Source: GCA-2720865 sp047630275 (GTDB lineage: Bacteria; Bdellovibrionota; Bacteriovoracia; Bacteriovoracales; Bacteriovoracaceae). Taken from it: 64,000 nucleotides of DNA. The notes beneath the pieces were generated by a model, which did not search any database, was not told the DNA's origin, and worked only from the letters and a program-made list of their open reading frames with translations. The stretch lies in contig JBLHVN010000001.1 in NCBI GenBank assembly GCA_047630275.1, forward strand, positions 1,240,001-1,304,000, given 5' to 3'. A program made the position numbers and the translations under genes. Within the stretch, counting starts at the first letter, position 1; the number at the start of each line of letters is the position of its first letter. Shown here one piece after another: positions 34,101 to 49,100 of this stretch.

Positions 34101-37100
34101 CAGGTTATCTTTGATGAGACAGCTCCAGCAGCACCATCAGTAACCATTTATTCAAATAATGCGAATACCGCAAGAGCCAAGATAAATGATATTGTAACTC
34201 TTAGCTTTACAGTGGATGAGCCACTTCTTGGAAGTCCTACTGTTACGATAGATGGAAATGCCGCAACTATTGGCGGCGCTTATCCAAGCTATACTGCGAC
34301 TTACACCATGCAAGCAGGGGATACAGAAATTGTGGCCCTCGGATTTACTCTCGACTTTACTGATGCTGTTGGTAACCCCGGAGTTCAAGTTACTTCTGTG
34401 ACAGATGCTTCTCAAGTTATCTTTGATGGGACTCCTCCAACGGCTCCATCAGTAACCATTTACTCAGACAACGCTAATTCAAGTAGAGCGAAGGTTAATG
34501 ATGTGGTTACTCTTAGCTTTACAGTTGATGAGCCATTACTTGGATCTCCAACAGTAACCATTGACGGGAATGCTGCAACAATTGGTGGAGCTTATCCAAA
34601 CTATACGGCCAGCTATACTATGCAAACAGGGGACACAGAAGTAGCAGCCCTCGGGTTTACTTTAGATTTTACAGACGCCGTAGGTAACCCCGCTGTTCAA
34701 GTGACAGCAACAACAGATGCTTCTCAGGTTATCTTTGATGAGACTCCTCCAGAGGCTCCATCAGTAACAATTTATTCAAATAATGGAAATACCGGAAGAG
34801 CAAAGATTAATGATGTTGTAACTCTTAGTTTTACAGTGGATGAGCCACTACTTGGTAACCCGACAGTAACCATTGATGGTAATGCCACAACTCTAGCCGG
34901 TGCTTATCCAAATTATAGCGCTACTTATACGATGCAAACTGGTGACACTCAAGTGGTTGCCCTTGATTTTACTCTAGATTTCACTGACGCCGTTGGTAAC
35001 CCCGCTGTTCAAGTAACGGCCACAACTGATGCTTCTCAAGTTATCTTTGATGAAGCTGCTCCAACTGCTCCAGTAGTAACAATTTACTCAAACAATGCTA
35101 ACTCAAGTAGAGCTAAGATCAATGATATTGTAACCTTAAGTTTTACAGTGGATGAGCCACTCCTTGGATCTCCTACAGTAACCATTGACGGAAATGCCGC
35201 AACTATTGGCGGAGCTTACCCAAGCTATACAGCAAGCTACACCATGCAAACAGGGGACACAGAAGTTGTCGCCCTTGGGTTTACTCTTGATTTTACAGAC
35301 GCTGTTGGTAACCCTGGTGTTCAGGTAACCTCAACAACTGATGCTTCTCAAGTGATTTTTGATGAGACCATACCAACAGCTCCATCAGTGGTAATCTATT
35401 CAGATAATGCTAATTCAGCTAGGGCCAAGGTTGGTGATACGGTAACACTAAGCTTTACTGTGAACGAACCACTCCTTGGGTCTCCGACGGTGGCCATCGA
35501 TGGAAGGCCTACCACTATTGGGGGAACTTATCCAAGTTATACGGCAAGCTATACTTTTATTGGTGGAGAAAATGAGGGCAGTCTTTCGGTGGCCTTAGAC
35601 TTTACAGATGCTGCTGGTAACTCTGGAATTCAGGTAACTTTAACAACAGACTTTAGCTCTGTTATCTTTGATGAGACGGATCCCACGGCGCCATCAGTTA
35701 CAATCTATTCAGACAACGCAAACCCAGCACTTGCCCAAGTAGGAGATGTGGTTACCCTTAGTTTTACTGTGGATGAGCCCCTTCTTGGAAGTCCTACTGT
35801 TACAATAGATGGTAATGCAACGACTCTTGGGGGCGCTTACCCAAGCTATACAGCTAGCTATACTATGGTAGGGGGAGAGACTGAAGGAAGCCTGGCCTTT
35901 ACCTTAAACTTCACTGATGCTGTTGGAAATGCTGCTACTCAAGTTGTGGCCACAACCGATCTTAGTACAGTTACTTTTGATCAGACCCCGCCAACGGCGC
36001 CAACAGTAACTATCTATTCAAATAATGGAAATACTGGAAGAGCTAAGGTCAATGATATTGTCACTCTAAGCTTTACAGTGGACGAGCCGCTTCTTGGTAA
36101 CCCGACTGTAACTATAGATGGTAATGCCGCAACTATTGGCGGCGCTTATCCAAGCTATACAGCAAGCTATACTATGCAAACAGGGGACACTGAAGCTGTG
36201 GCCCTCGGGTTTACTTTAGACTTTACTGACGTATCTGGTAATGCTGCCGTTCAAGTCACTTCTGTAACAGATGCTTCAGAAGTGATCTTTGATGAAACAG
36301 TTCCGACCGCTCCAGCGGTTAGTATCTACTCAGATAATGCTAATTCAAGTAGAGCGAAGGTTAATGATGTGGTTACTCTTAGCTTTACTGTTAGTGAGCC
36401 ACTCCTTGGATCACCAACAGTAACCATTGACGGAAAAGCTGCAACAATTGGCGGCGCTTATCCAAGCTATACGGCCAGCTATACGATGCAAACAGGTGAC
36501 ACAGAAGTTGCTGCCCTTGGGTTTACTTTAGATTTTACAGACGCTGTTGGTAACACTGGTGTTCAGGTAACAGCAGTTACAGATGTTAGTTCAGTGATCT
36601 TTGATGAGACAGCTCCAACAGCACCAGCGGTAACTATCTATTCAGATAATGCTAATACTGGAAGAGCCCTTATTAATGATGTTGTTACTGTTAGCTTTAC
36701 AGTTGATGAACCGCTGCTTGGATCACCAACAGTAACCATTGATGGAAATGCAGCTACTCTTGGTGGCGCTTACCCAAGCTATACGGCAAGCTATACGATG
36801 CAAACAGGTGACACTGAAGGAGTGGCCCTTGGGTTTACTCTAGACTTTACTGATGCTGTCGGTAACGCTGCTACTCAAGTAATAGCAACGACTGACTCTT
36901 CACAGGTTATCTTTGATGAGAGCCCTCCAACCGCACCGTCAGTTACGATCTTTTCTAATAATGCCAATACTGGTAGAGCTAAGATTAATGATATAGTCAC
37001 TCTTAGCTTTACAGTAGATGAACCTCTTCTTGGATCACCAACTGTTACTATAGATGGAAATGCCGCAACCATTGGCGGGTCTTACCCAAGTTATACGGCG

Positions 37101-40100
37101 ACTTATACAATGCAATCAGGGGACACTCAGGTTGTGGCCCTTGGTTTTACATTAGATTTCACTGATGCTGTTGGTAACCCAGCTGTTCAAGTAACGTCCA
37201 CAACTGATGCTTCTCAAGTCATCTTTGATGAAGCAGCTCCGACTGCTCCAGCGGTTACTATCTATTCAAATAATGGAAATACTGGAAGAGCTAAGGTTAA
37301 CGATATCGTCACCCTTAGCTTTACTGTTAGTGAGCCATTACTTGGATCACCAACAGTAACCATTGACGGAAATGCCGCAACTATTTCTGGATCTTACCCA
37401 AGTTATACAGCAAGCTACACCATGCAAACAGGGGACACTCAAGTGGTGGCCCTAGGATTTACTCTAGATTTTACAGATGCTGTTGGTAACCCCGGAGTTC
37501 AGGTAACTTCTGTAACAGACGCTTCTCAGGTTATCTTTGATGAAGTTCTTCCAACGGCTCCGTCAGTAACTATTTATTCAGATAATGCGAATACCGCAAG
37601 AGCAAAGATCAATGATGTTGTAACGGTTAGCTTTACAGTTGACGAGCCATTGCTTGGAAATCCTACTGTAACTATTGATGGTAACGCCACAACTCTTGGG
37701 GGAGCTTATCCAAATTATACCGCTACCTATACCATGCAAACAGGTGACACAGAAGTTGTGGCCCTTGGATTTACAATTGATCTTGATGATGCGGCTGGAA
37801 ACTCTGCAATACAAGTAACGGCAACAACGGATGCTTCTCAGGTTATCTTTGATGAGACCGCGCCAACGGCACCATCAGTAACTATCTATTCAGACAACGC
37901 CAATCCTGCACTTGCTCAAGTAACTGATGTGGTAACCCTTAGTTTTACTGTAGATGAACCACTTCTTGGAAGTCCTACTGTTACAATAGATGGTAATGCA
38001 ACCACCATTGGCGGCGCTTACCCAAGTTATACCGCTAGCTATACTATGGTAGGGGGAGAGACTGAAGGAAGCCTGGCCTTTACATTAAACTTTACTGATG
38101 CTGTTGGTAACGCTGCAACTCAAATCGTGGCCACAACCGATCTTAGTACAGTTACTTTTGACCAGACACCGCCAACGGCGCCAACAGTCACTATCTATTC
38201 AAATAATGGAAATACTGGAAGAGCTAAGGTCAATGATATTGTCACTCTAAGCTTTACAGTGGACGAGCCACTTCTTGGTAACCCGACTGTAACTATAGAT
38301 GGGAATGCCGCAACGATTGGCGGCGCTTATCCAAGTTATATTGCAACTTATACAATGCAGGCAGGTGACACAGAAGCTGTGGCCCTTGGATTTACTCTTG
38401 ATTTTACCGACCTCTCAAACAACGCCGCTACTCAAGTCGTCTCCGTAACGGATGCTTCGCAGGTCATCTTTGATGAGACGGCTCCAACTTCTCCAGCAGT
38501 AACAATTTATTCAAATAATGCTAATTCAAGTAGAGCAAAAGTTAATGATGTTGTTACTCTTAGCTTTACTGTGGATGAACCGCTTCTTGGAAGTCCTACT
38601 GTTACAATAGATGGTAAGGCAACAACTATTGGTGGCGCTTACCCAAGTTATACTGCGACTTATACTATGCAAGCAGGGGATACTGAAGTCGTGGCCCTCG
38701 GTTTTACCCTCGACTTTACAGATGCTGTTGGTAACCCCGCTATACAAGTAACAGCTGTGAGCGATGCTTCTCAAGTTATCTTTGATGAAACACTACCAAC
38801 CGCTCCGTCAGTTACGATCTATTCTAATAATGCCAATCCTGGAAGAGCTCTCATCAATGATGTCGTAACCGTTAGCTTTACAGTTGATGAAGCACTCCTT
38901 GGATCTCCAACAGTAACCATTGACGGAAATGCAGCTACTCTTGGCGGTGCTTACCCAAGCTATACGGCGACTTATACAATGCAAACAGGGGATACTGAAG
39001 TTGTGGCCCTTGGGTTTACCCTAGACTTTACTGATGCTGCAGGTAACGCTGCTACTCAAGTAGCCTCAACGACTGATGCTTCCCAGGTAATCTTTGATGA
39101 GAGTGTTCCAACAGCTCCATCGGTTACAATTTATTCAAACAATACTAATACTGGAAGGGCCAAGGTCAATGATATTGTAACTTTAAGTTTTACAGTTGAT
39201 GAGCCGCTTCTTGGTAACCCGACAGTAACCATTGATGGGAATGCCGCAACCATTGGCGGATCTTACCCAAGTTATACGGCAAGCTATACGATGCAAACTG
39301 GTGACACTCAGGTTGTTGCCCTTGGGTTTACATTAGATTTCACTGACGCCGTTGGTAACCCCGCTGTTCAAGTAACGGCCACAACTGATGCTTCTCAAGT
39401 TATCTTTGATGAAGCAGCTCCGACTGCTCCAGCGGTAACTATTTATTCAAATAATTCTAATACTGGAAGAGCTAAGGTTAACGATATCGTCACCCTTAGC
39501 TTTACAGTTAATGAACCTCTCCTTGGATCACCTACAGTAACCATTGATGGAAATGCCGCAACCATTGGCGGCGCTTATCCAAGTTATACCGCGACCTATA
39601 CTATGCAAACAGGTGACACAGAAGCTGCTGCCCTCGGGTTCACTCTTGATTTTACAGATGCTGTTGGTAACCCCGGAGTTCAGGTAACTTCTGTAACAGA
39701 TGCTTCTCAGGTTATCTTTGATGAAACCATACCAACGGCGCCATCAGTAGTTATCTATTCAAACAATGCTAATTCAGCTAGGGCCAAGGTTGGTGATACG
39801 GTAACACTAAGCTTTACTGTGAACGAACCACTCCTTGGGTCTCCAACCGTGGCCATCGATGGAAGGCCTACCACTATTGGCGGAACTTATCCAAGTTATA
39901 CGGCAAGCTATACTTTTATGGGTGGAGAAAATGAGGGGAGCCTTTCGGTAGCCTTAGACTTTACAGATGCCGCTGGTAACTCTGGAATTCAGGTAACTTT
40001 AACAACAGACTTTAGCTCTGTTATCTTTGATGAGACGGATCCCACGGCACCATCAGTTACAATCTATTCAGACAACGCAAACCCAGCACTTGCTCAAGTA

Positions 40101-43100
40101 GGAGATGTGGTAACCCTTAGTTTTACTGTGGATGAGCCCCTTCTTGGTAACCCAACTGTTACCATTGATGGTAATGCTACAACAATTGGCGGTGCTTACC
40201 CAAGCTATACAGCTAGCTATACTATGGCAGGGGGAGAGACGGCAGGAAGCCTGGCCTTTACATTAAACTTCACTGATGCAGTAGGAAATGCTGCTACTCA
40301 AGTTGTGGCCACAACCGATCTTAGTACAGTTACTTTTGACCAGACACCGCCAACGGCGCCAACAGTAACTATCTATTCAAATAATTCTAATACTGGAAGA
40401 GCTAAGGTTAATGATGTTGTCACTCTAAGCTTTACAGTGGACGAGCCATTACTTGGATCTCCAACAGTAACCATTGATGGTAATGCCGCAACTATTGGCG
40501 GCGCTTATCCAAGCTATACAGCAAGCTATACTATGCAAACAGGGGACACTCAAGCTGTGGCCCTTGGGTTTACTTTAGACTTTACTGACGTATCTGGTAA
40601 TGCTGCCGTTCAAGTCACTTCTGTAACAGATGCTTCAGAAGTGATCTTTGATGAAACAGCTCCGACCGCTCCAGCGGTTAGTATCTACTCAGATAATGCT
40701 AATTCAAGTAGAGCGAAAGTTAATGATGTGGTTACTCTTAGCTTTACTGTTAGTGAGCCACTCCTTGGATCACCAACAGTAACCATTGACGGAAAAGCTG
40801 CAACAATTGGCGGCGCTTATCCAAGCTATACGGCCAGCTATACGATGCAAACAGGTGACACAGAAGTTGCTGCCCTCGGGTTTACTTTAGATCTTACAGA
40901 CGCTGCTGGTAACCCTGGTGTTCAGGTAACAGCGGTAACAGATGCTAGTTCAGTGATCTTTGATGAGACAGCTCCAACAGCACCAGCGGTAACTATCTAT
41001 TCAGATAATGCTAATACTGGAAGAGCCCTTATTAATGATGTTGTTACTGTTAGCTTTACAGTTAATGAACCGCTCCTTGGATCACCAACAGTAACCATTG
41101 ATGGAAACGCTACGACTCTTGGTGGCTCTTACCCAAGTTATACGGCAAGCTATACGATGCAAACAGGTGACACTGAAGGAGTGGCCCTTGGGTTTACTCT
41201 AGACTTTACTGATGCTGTCGGTAATGCTGCCACTCAAGTCGTCTCTGTAACTGATGCTTCTCAAGTCATCTTTGATGAATCAGATCCAACAGCTCCAGCG
41301 GTTACAATTTATTCAAACAATGCTAATCCTGGAAGAGCTAAGGTCAATGATATTGTCACCCTTAGCTTTACAGTGGACGAGCCACTTCTTGGGTCTCCAA
41401 CAGTAACCATTGATGGTAATGCCGCAACTATTGGGGGGTCTTACCCAAGTTATACGGCGACTTATACGATGCAATCAGGGGACACACAAACAGTGGCCCT
41501 TGGGTTTACTTTAGATTTCACTGATGCTGTTGGTAACCCCGCTGTTCAAGTAACGGCCACAACTGATGCTTCTCAAGTTATCTTTGATGAAGCAGCTCCG
41601 ACTGCTCCAGCGGTAACTATCTATTCAAATAATACTAATACTGGAAGAGCGAAGGTTAATGATATTGTCACTCTTAGCTTTACTGTTAGTGAGCCATTAC
41701 TTGGATCACCAACAGTAACCATTGATGGAAATGCCGCAACCATTTCTGGATCTTACCCAAGTTATACCGCGACCTATACTATGCAAACAGGGGACACAGA
41801 AGCTGCTGCACTCGGGTTCACTCTTGATTTTACAGATGCTGTTGGTAACCCCGGAGTTCAGGTAACTTCTGCAACAGATGCTTCTCAGGTTATCTTTGAT
41901 GAAACCTTACCAACGGCGCCAGCAGTAGTTATCTATTCAAATAATGGAAATACTGGAAGAGCTAAGGTTAACGATATTGTCACTCTTAGCTTTACTGTTA
42001 ATGAACCATTACTTGGATCACCAACAGTAACCATTGATGGGAACGCTGCAACGATTGGCGGCGCTTACCCAAGCTATACGGCCAGCTATACTATGCAAAC
42101 AGGTGACACTCAAGCTGTGGCCCTAGGATTTACCTTAGACTTTAACGACGCTGCCGGTAACTCTGCTGTTCAAGTATCTGCGGTTACGGATGCTAGCTCT
42201 GTCATCTTTGATGAGACTCCTCCTACGGCACCAATAGTTACTATCTACTCAAACAATGCAAACCCTGCTAAGGCAAAGGTTAATGATGTTGTCACTCTTA
42301 GTTTTACAGTGGATGAACCGCTTCTTGGAAATCCTACGGTAACAATTGATGGTAATGCAGCCACTCTTGGCGGAGCTTATCCTAGCTATACTGCGGCCTA
42401 TACAGTTCAAACTGGGGACACAGCAGGAGCCCTTGGGTTTACTCTTGATTTCACAGACGCCGTTGGCAATCCAGCTGTTCAAGTAACGGCCACAACGGAT
42501 TCTAGTTCAGTTGAATTTGATGAGATCCCCCCAACAGCTCCATCAGTTACGATCTATTCAAATAATGCTAATACTGGAAGAGCTAAGGTTAATGACATTG
42601 TCACCCTTAGCTTTACAGTGGACGAACCACTTCTTGGTAACCCGACAGTTACCATTGATGGGAATGCCGCAACGATTGGCGGAGCTTACCCAAGTTATAC
42701 GGCCACCTATACGATGCAAGCTGGGGACACAGAATCTGTGGCCTTAACATTCACATTAGACTTTACAGACCTCTTTAGTAACGCTGCCGTTCAAGTCACC
42801 TCAGTAACAGATGCTTCAGAGGTGATCTTTGATGAAACTCCACCGACCGCTCCAGCGGTTAGTATCTACTCAGATAATGCTAATTCAAGTAGAGCGAAGG
42901 TTAATGATGTGGTTACTCTTAGCTTTACAGTTAATGAGCCATTACTTGGATCACCAACAGTAACCATTGATGGAAAAGCCGCAACAATTGGCGGAGCTTA
43001 TCCAAGCTATACGGCCAGCTATACAATGCAAACAGGGGACACAGAAGTCGTGGCCCTTGGATTTACTCTTGATTTTGACGATGCTGTCGGTAACTCAGCC

Positions 43101-46100
43101 GTCCAAGTAGTCTCAGTGACTGATGCCTCATCTGTTATCTTTGATGAGACTGCTCCAGCAGCTCCAGCGGTAACTATTTATTCAAACAACGCTGATTCAA
43201 GTAGGGCCAAGATTAATGACATTGTCACCCTAAGCTTTACAGTTAATGAACCTCTCCTTGGATCACCAACAGTAACCATTGATGGAAATGCTGCAACAAT
43301 TGGCGGCGCTTACCCAAGCTATACGGCAAGTTACACCATGCAATCAGGGGACACACAAGCTGTCGCTCTCGGGTTTACTTTAGATTTCACTGATGCCGTC
43401 GGTAATGCTGCTACTCAAGTAGCCTCAGTTACAGATGCTTCACAGGTTATCTTTGATGAGAGTGTTCCTACAGCACCAACAGTAACAATTTATTCTAATA
43501 ATGCGAATACAAGTAGGGCCAAGGTTAATGATATTGTTACTCTTAGCTTTACTGTTAGTGAGCCACTCCTTGGATCTCCCACTGTAACCATTGACGGTAA
43601 TGCCGCAACCATTGGCGGATCTTACCCCAGTTATACGGCGGCTTATACGATGCAATCAGGGGACACTCAAGTTGCAGCGCTTGGTTTTACATTAGACTTT
43701 ACTGATGCTGTTGGTAACCCCGCTGTTCAAGTAACGTCCACAACTGATGCTTCTCAAGTTATCTTTGATGAAGCTGCTCCGACTGCTCCAGCAGTAACTA
43801 TCTATTCAAATAATGGAAACACTGGAAGAGCTAAGGTTAATGATGTGGTCACCCTTAGCTTTACTGTTAGTGAGCCATTACTTGGATCTCCAACAGTAAC
43901 CATTGACGGAAATGCCGCAACCATTGGCGGAGCCTATCCTAGTTATACGGCAAGCTACACCATGCAGACAGGAGACTCTGAAGCGGCGGCCCTAGGGTTT
44001 ACTCTAGATTTTACAGATGCTGTCGGTAACCCTTCTGTTCAGGTAACTTCTGTAACAGATGCTTCGCAAGTGATCTTTGATGAAACTCCACCAACAGCTC
44101 CAGCGGTTAGTATCTACTCAGATAATGCTAATTCAAGTAGAGCGAAGGTTAATGATGTGGTTACTCTTAGCTTTACAGTTAGTGAGCCACTCCTTGGATC
44201 ACCAACAGTAACAATTGATGGGAATGCCACAACAATTGGCGGAGCTTATCCAAGCTATACGGCCAGCTATACTATGCAAACAGGTGACACACAAGCTGCT
44301 GCCCTCGGGTTCACCCTAGACTTCACAGATGCTGCTGGTAACCTTGGTGTTCAGGTAACTTCTGTGAGCGATGCTTCGCAGGTCATCTTTGATGAGACAG
44401 CTCCGACAGCACCAGCGGTAACTATCTATTCAGATAATGCTAATCCTGGAAGAGCTCTTATTAATGATGTTGTTACTGTTAGCTTTACAGTTGATGAACC
44501 GCTGCTTGGATCACCAACAGTAACCATTGATGGAAATGCAGCTACTCTTGGTGGCGCTTACCCAAGTTATAATGCGACTTATACAATGCAGACTGGTGAC
44601 ACTCAAGTGGTGGCCCTAGGGTTTACGATTGATTTTACAGATGCTGTTGGTAACCCAGCTGTTCAAGTGACGTCCACAACTGATGCTTCTCAAGTCATCT
44701 TTGATGAAGCAGCTCCTACGGCTCCATCGGTTTCAATTTATTCAAACAACGCTAATCTTGGAAGAGCTAAGGTCAATGATATTGTAACCTTAAGTTTTAC
44801 AGTAGACGAGCCACTTCTTGGATCTCCAACAGTAACCATTGATGGTAATGCCGCAACTATTGGCGGGTCTTACCCAAGTTATACGGCGACTTATACGATG
44901 CAATCAGGGGACACACAAGCTGTGGCCCTCGGGTTTACTTTAGATTTCACTGATGCTGTTGGTAACCCCGCTGTTCAAGTAACGGCCACAACTGATGCTT
45001 CTCAAGTTATCTTTGATGAAGCAGCCCCGACTGCTCCAGCGGTAACTATCTATTCAAATAATTCTAATACTGGAAGAGCTAAGGTTAATGATGTGGTTAC
45101 TCTTAGCTTTACTGTTAGTGAGCCTCTTCTTGGATCACCTACAGTAACCATTGATGGAAATGCCGCAACCATTGGCGGCGCTTATCCTAGTTATACGGCA
45201 AGCTATACTATGCAAACAGGGGACACAGAAGCTGCTGCCCTCGGGTTCACTCTTGATTTTACAGATGCTGTTGGTAACCCTGGTGTTCAGGTAACCTCAA
45301 CAACTGATGCTTCTCAAGTGATTTTTGATGAGACCATACCAACAGCTCCATCAGTGGTAATCTATTCAGATAATGCTAACTCAGCGAGGGCCAAGGTTGG
45401 TGATACAGTAACACTAAGTTTTACAGTGAACGAACCTCTCCTTGGGTCTCCGACGGTGGCCATTGATGGAAGGCCTACCACTATTGGCGGAACTTATCCA
45501 AGTTATACGGCAAGCTATACTTTTATTGGTGGAGAAAATGAGGGCATCCTTTCGGTGGCCTTAGACTTTACAGATGCTGCTGGTAACTCTGGAATTCAGG
45601 TAACTTCAACAACAGACTTTAGCTCTGTTATCTTTGATGAGACGGATCCCACAGCACCATCAGTTACAATCTATTCAGACAACGCAAACCCAGCACTTGC
45701 TCAAGTAGGAGATGTGGTAACCCTTAGTTTTACTGTGGATGAGCCCCTTCTTGGAAGTCCTACTGTTACGATCGATGGTAATGCTACAACAATTGGCGGC
45801 GCTTACCCAAGCTATACGGCAAGTTACACTATGGCAGGGGGAGAGACGGCAGGAAGCCTGGCCTTTACATTAAACTTCACTGATGCTGTTGGAAATGCTG
45901 CTACTCAAGTTGTGGCCACAACCGATCTTAGTACAGTTTCTTTTGACCAGACACCGCCAACGGCGCCAACAGTAACTATCTATTCAAATAATTCTAATAC
46001 TGGAAGAGCTAAGGTTAATGATATTGTCACCCTTAGCTTTACAGTGGACGAGCCACTTCTTGGATCTCCAACAGTAACGATTGACGGTAAAGCCGCAACC

Positions 46101-49100
46101 ATTGGCGGCGCTTACCCAAGTTATACGGCCACTTATACGATGCAATCAGGGGACACTCAAGCTGTGGCCCTTGGGTTTACTTTAGACTTTACTGACGTAT
46201 CTGGTAATGCTGCCGTTCAAGTCACTTCTGTAACAGATGCTTCAGAGGTGATCTTTGATGAAACAGCTCCGACCGCTCCAGCAGTTAGTATCTACTCAGA
46301 TAATGCTAATTCAAGTAGAGCGAAGGTTAATGATGTGGTTACTCTTAGCTTTACTGTTAGTGAGCCATTACTTGGATCTCCAACAGTAACCATTGACGGA
46401 AAAGCTGCAACAATTGGCGGCGCTTATCCAAGCTATACGGCCAACTATACGATGCAAACAGGTGACACAGAAGTTGATGCCCTCGGCTTTACTTTAGATC
46501 TTACAGATGCTGTTGGTAACCCTGGTGTTCAGGTAACAGCGGTAACAGATGCTAGTTCAGTGATCTTTGATGAGACAGCTCCAACAGCACCAGCGGTAAC
46601 TATCTATTCAGATAATGCTAATCCTGGAAGAGCCCTTATTAATGATGTTGTTACTGTTAGCTTTACAGTTGATGAACCGCTCCTTGGATCACCAACAGTG
46701 ACCATTGATGGAAACGCTACGACTCTTGGTGGCTCTTACCCAAGTTATACGGCAAGCTATACTATGCAAACAGGTGACACTGAAGGAGTGGCCCTTGGGT
46801 TTACTCTAGACTTTACTGATGCTGTCGGTAATGCTGCCACTCAAGTCGTCTCAGTAACTGATGCTTCTCAAGTCATCTTTGATGAATCAGATCCTACGGC
46901 TCCAGCGGTTACAATTTATTCAAACAATGCTAATCCTGGAAGAGCTAAGGTTAATGACATTGTCACCCTTAGCTTTACAGTGGACGAGCCACTTCTTGGA
47001 TCTCCAACAGTAACCATTGATGGGAATGCCGCAACGATTGGGGGGTCTTACCCAAGTTATACGGCCAGCTATACTATGCAATCAGGGGACACACAAACAG
47101 TGGCCCTTGGGTTTACTTTAGATTTCACTGATGCTGTTGGTAACCCCGCTGTTCAAGTAACGGCCACAACTGATGCTTCTCAAGTTATCTTTGATGAAGC
47201 AGCTCCGACTGCTCCAGCGGTAACTATTTATTCAAATAATTCTAATACTGGAAGAGCTAAGGTTAACGATATCGTCACCCTAAGCTTTACAGTTAATGAA
47301 CCTCTCCTTGGATCACCTACAGTAACCATTGATGGAAATGCCGCAACCATTGGCGGCGCTTATCCTAGTTATACGGCAAGCTATACTATGCAAACAGGGG
47401 ACACAGAAGCTGCTGCCCTCGGGTTCACTCTTGATTTTACAGATGCTGTTGGTAACCCTGGTGTTCAGGTAACCTCAACAACTGATGCTTCTCAAGTGAT
47501 TTTTGATGAGACCATACCAACAGCTCCATCAGTGGTAATCTATTCAGATAATGCTAACTCAGCGAGGGCCAAGGTTGGTGATACAGTAACACTAAGTTTT
47601 ACAGTGAACGAACCACTCCTAGGGTCTCCGACGGTGGCCATCGATGGAAGGCCTACCACTATTGGTGGAACTTATCCAAGTTATACGGCAAGCTATACTT
47701 TTATTGGTGGAGAAAATGAAGGCAGTCTTTCGGTGGCCTTAGACTTTACAGATGCTGCTGGTAACTCTGGAATTCAGGTAACTTTAACAACAGACTTTAG
47801 CTCTGTTATCTTTGATGAGACGGATCCCACGGCACCATCAGTTACAATCTATTCAGACAACGCAGACCCAGCACTTGCTCAAGTAGGAGATGTGGTTACC
47901 CTTAGTTTTACTGTGGATGAGCCCCTTCTTGGAAGTCCTACTGTTACAATAGATGGTAATGCAACCACTCTTGGGGGCGCTTACCCAAGCTATACAGCTA
48001 GCTATACTATGGTAGGGGGAGAGACTGCAGGAAGCCTGCCCTTTACATTAAACTTCACTGATGCTGTTGGAAATGCTGCTACTCAAGTTGTGGCCACAAC
48101 CGATCTTAGTACAGTTTCTTTTGATCAGACGCCGCCAACGGCGCCAACAGTAACTATCTATTCAAATAATTCTAATACTGGAAGAGCTAAGGTTAACGAT
48201 ATTGTCACTCTAAGCTTTACAGTGGACGAGCCACTTCTTGGATCTCCAACAGTAACCATTGATGGTAATGCCGCAACTATTGGCGGCGCTTATCCAAGCT
48301 ATACAGCAAGCTATACTATGCAAACAGGGGACACTGAAGCTGTGGCCCTCGGGTTTACTTTAGACTTTACTGACGTATCTGGTAATGCTGCCGTTCAAGT
48401 CACTTCTGTAACAGATGCTTCAGAAGTGATCTTTGATGAAACAGTTCCGACCGCTCCAGCGGTTAGTATCTACTCAGATAATGCTAATTCAAGTAGAGCG
48501 AAGGTTAATGATGTGGTTACTCTTAGCTTTACTGTTAGTGAGCCACTCCTTGGATCACCAACAGTAACCATTGACGGAAAAGCTGCAACAATTGGCGGCG
48601 CTTATCCAAGCTATACGGCCAGCTATACGATGCAAACAGGTGACACAGAAGTTGCTGCCCTCGGGTTTACTTTAGATCTTACAGACGCTGCTGGTAACCC
48701 TGGTGTTCAGGTAACAGCGGTAACAGATGCTAGTTCAGTGATCTTTGATGAGACAGCTCCAACAGCACCAGCGGTAACTATCTATTCAGATAATGCTAAT
48801 CCTGGAAGAGCCCTTATTAATGATGTTGTTACTGTTAGCTTTACAGTTAATGAACCGCTCCTTGGATCACCAACTGTAACCATTGATGGAAATGCTGCAA
48901 CGATTGGTGGATCTTACCCAAGCTATACGGCAAGCTATACGATGCAAACAGGTGACACTGAAGGAGTGGCCCTTGGGTTTACTCTAGACTTTACTGATGC
49001 TGTCGGTAACGCTGCCACTCAAGTCGTCTCTGTAACTGATGCTTCTCAAGTCATCTTTGATGAATCAGCTCCAGCGGCTTCATCGGTTACAATTTATTCA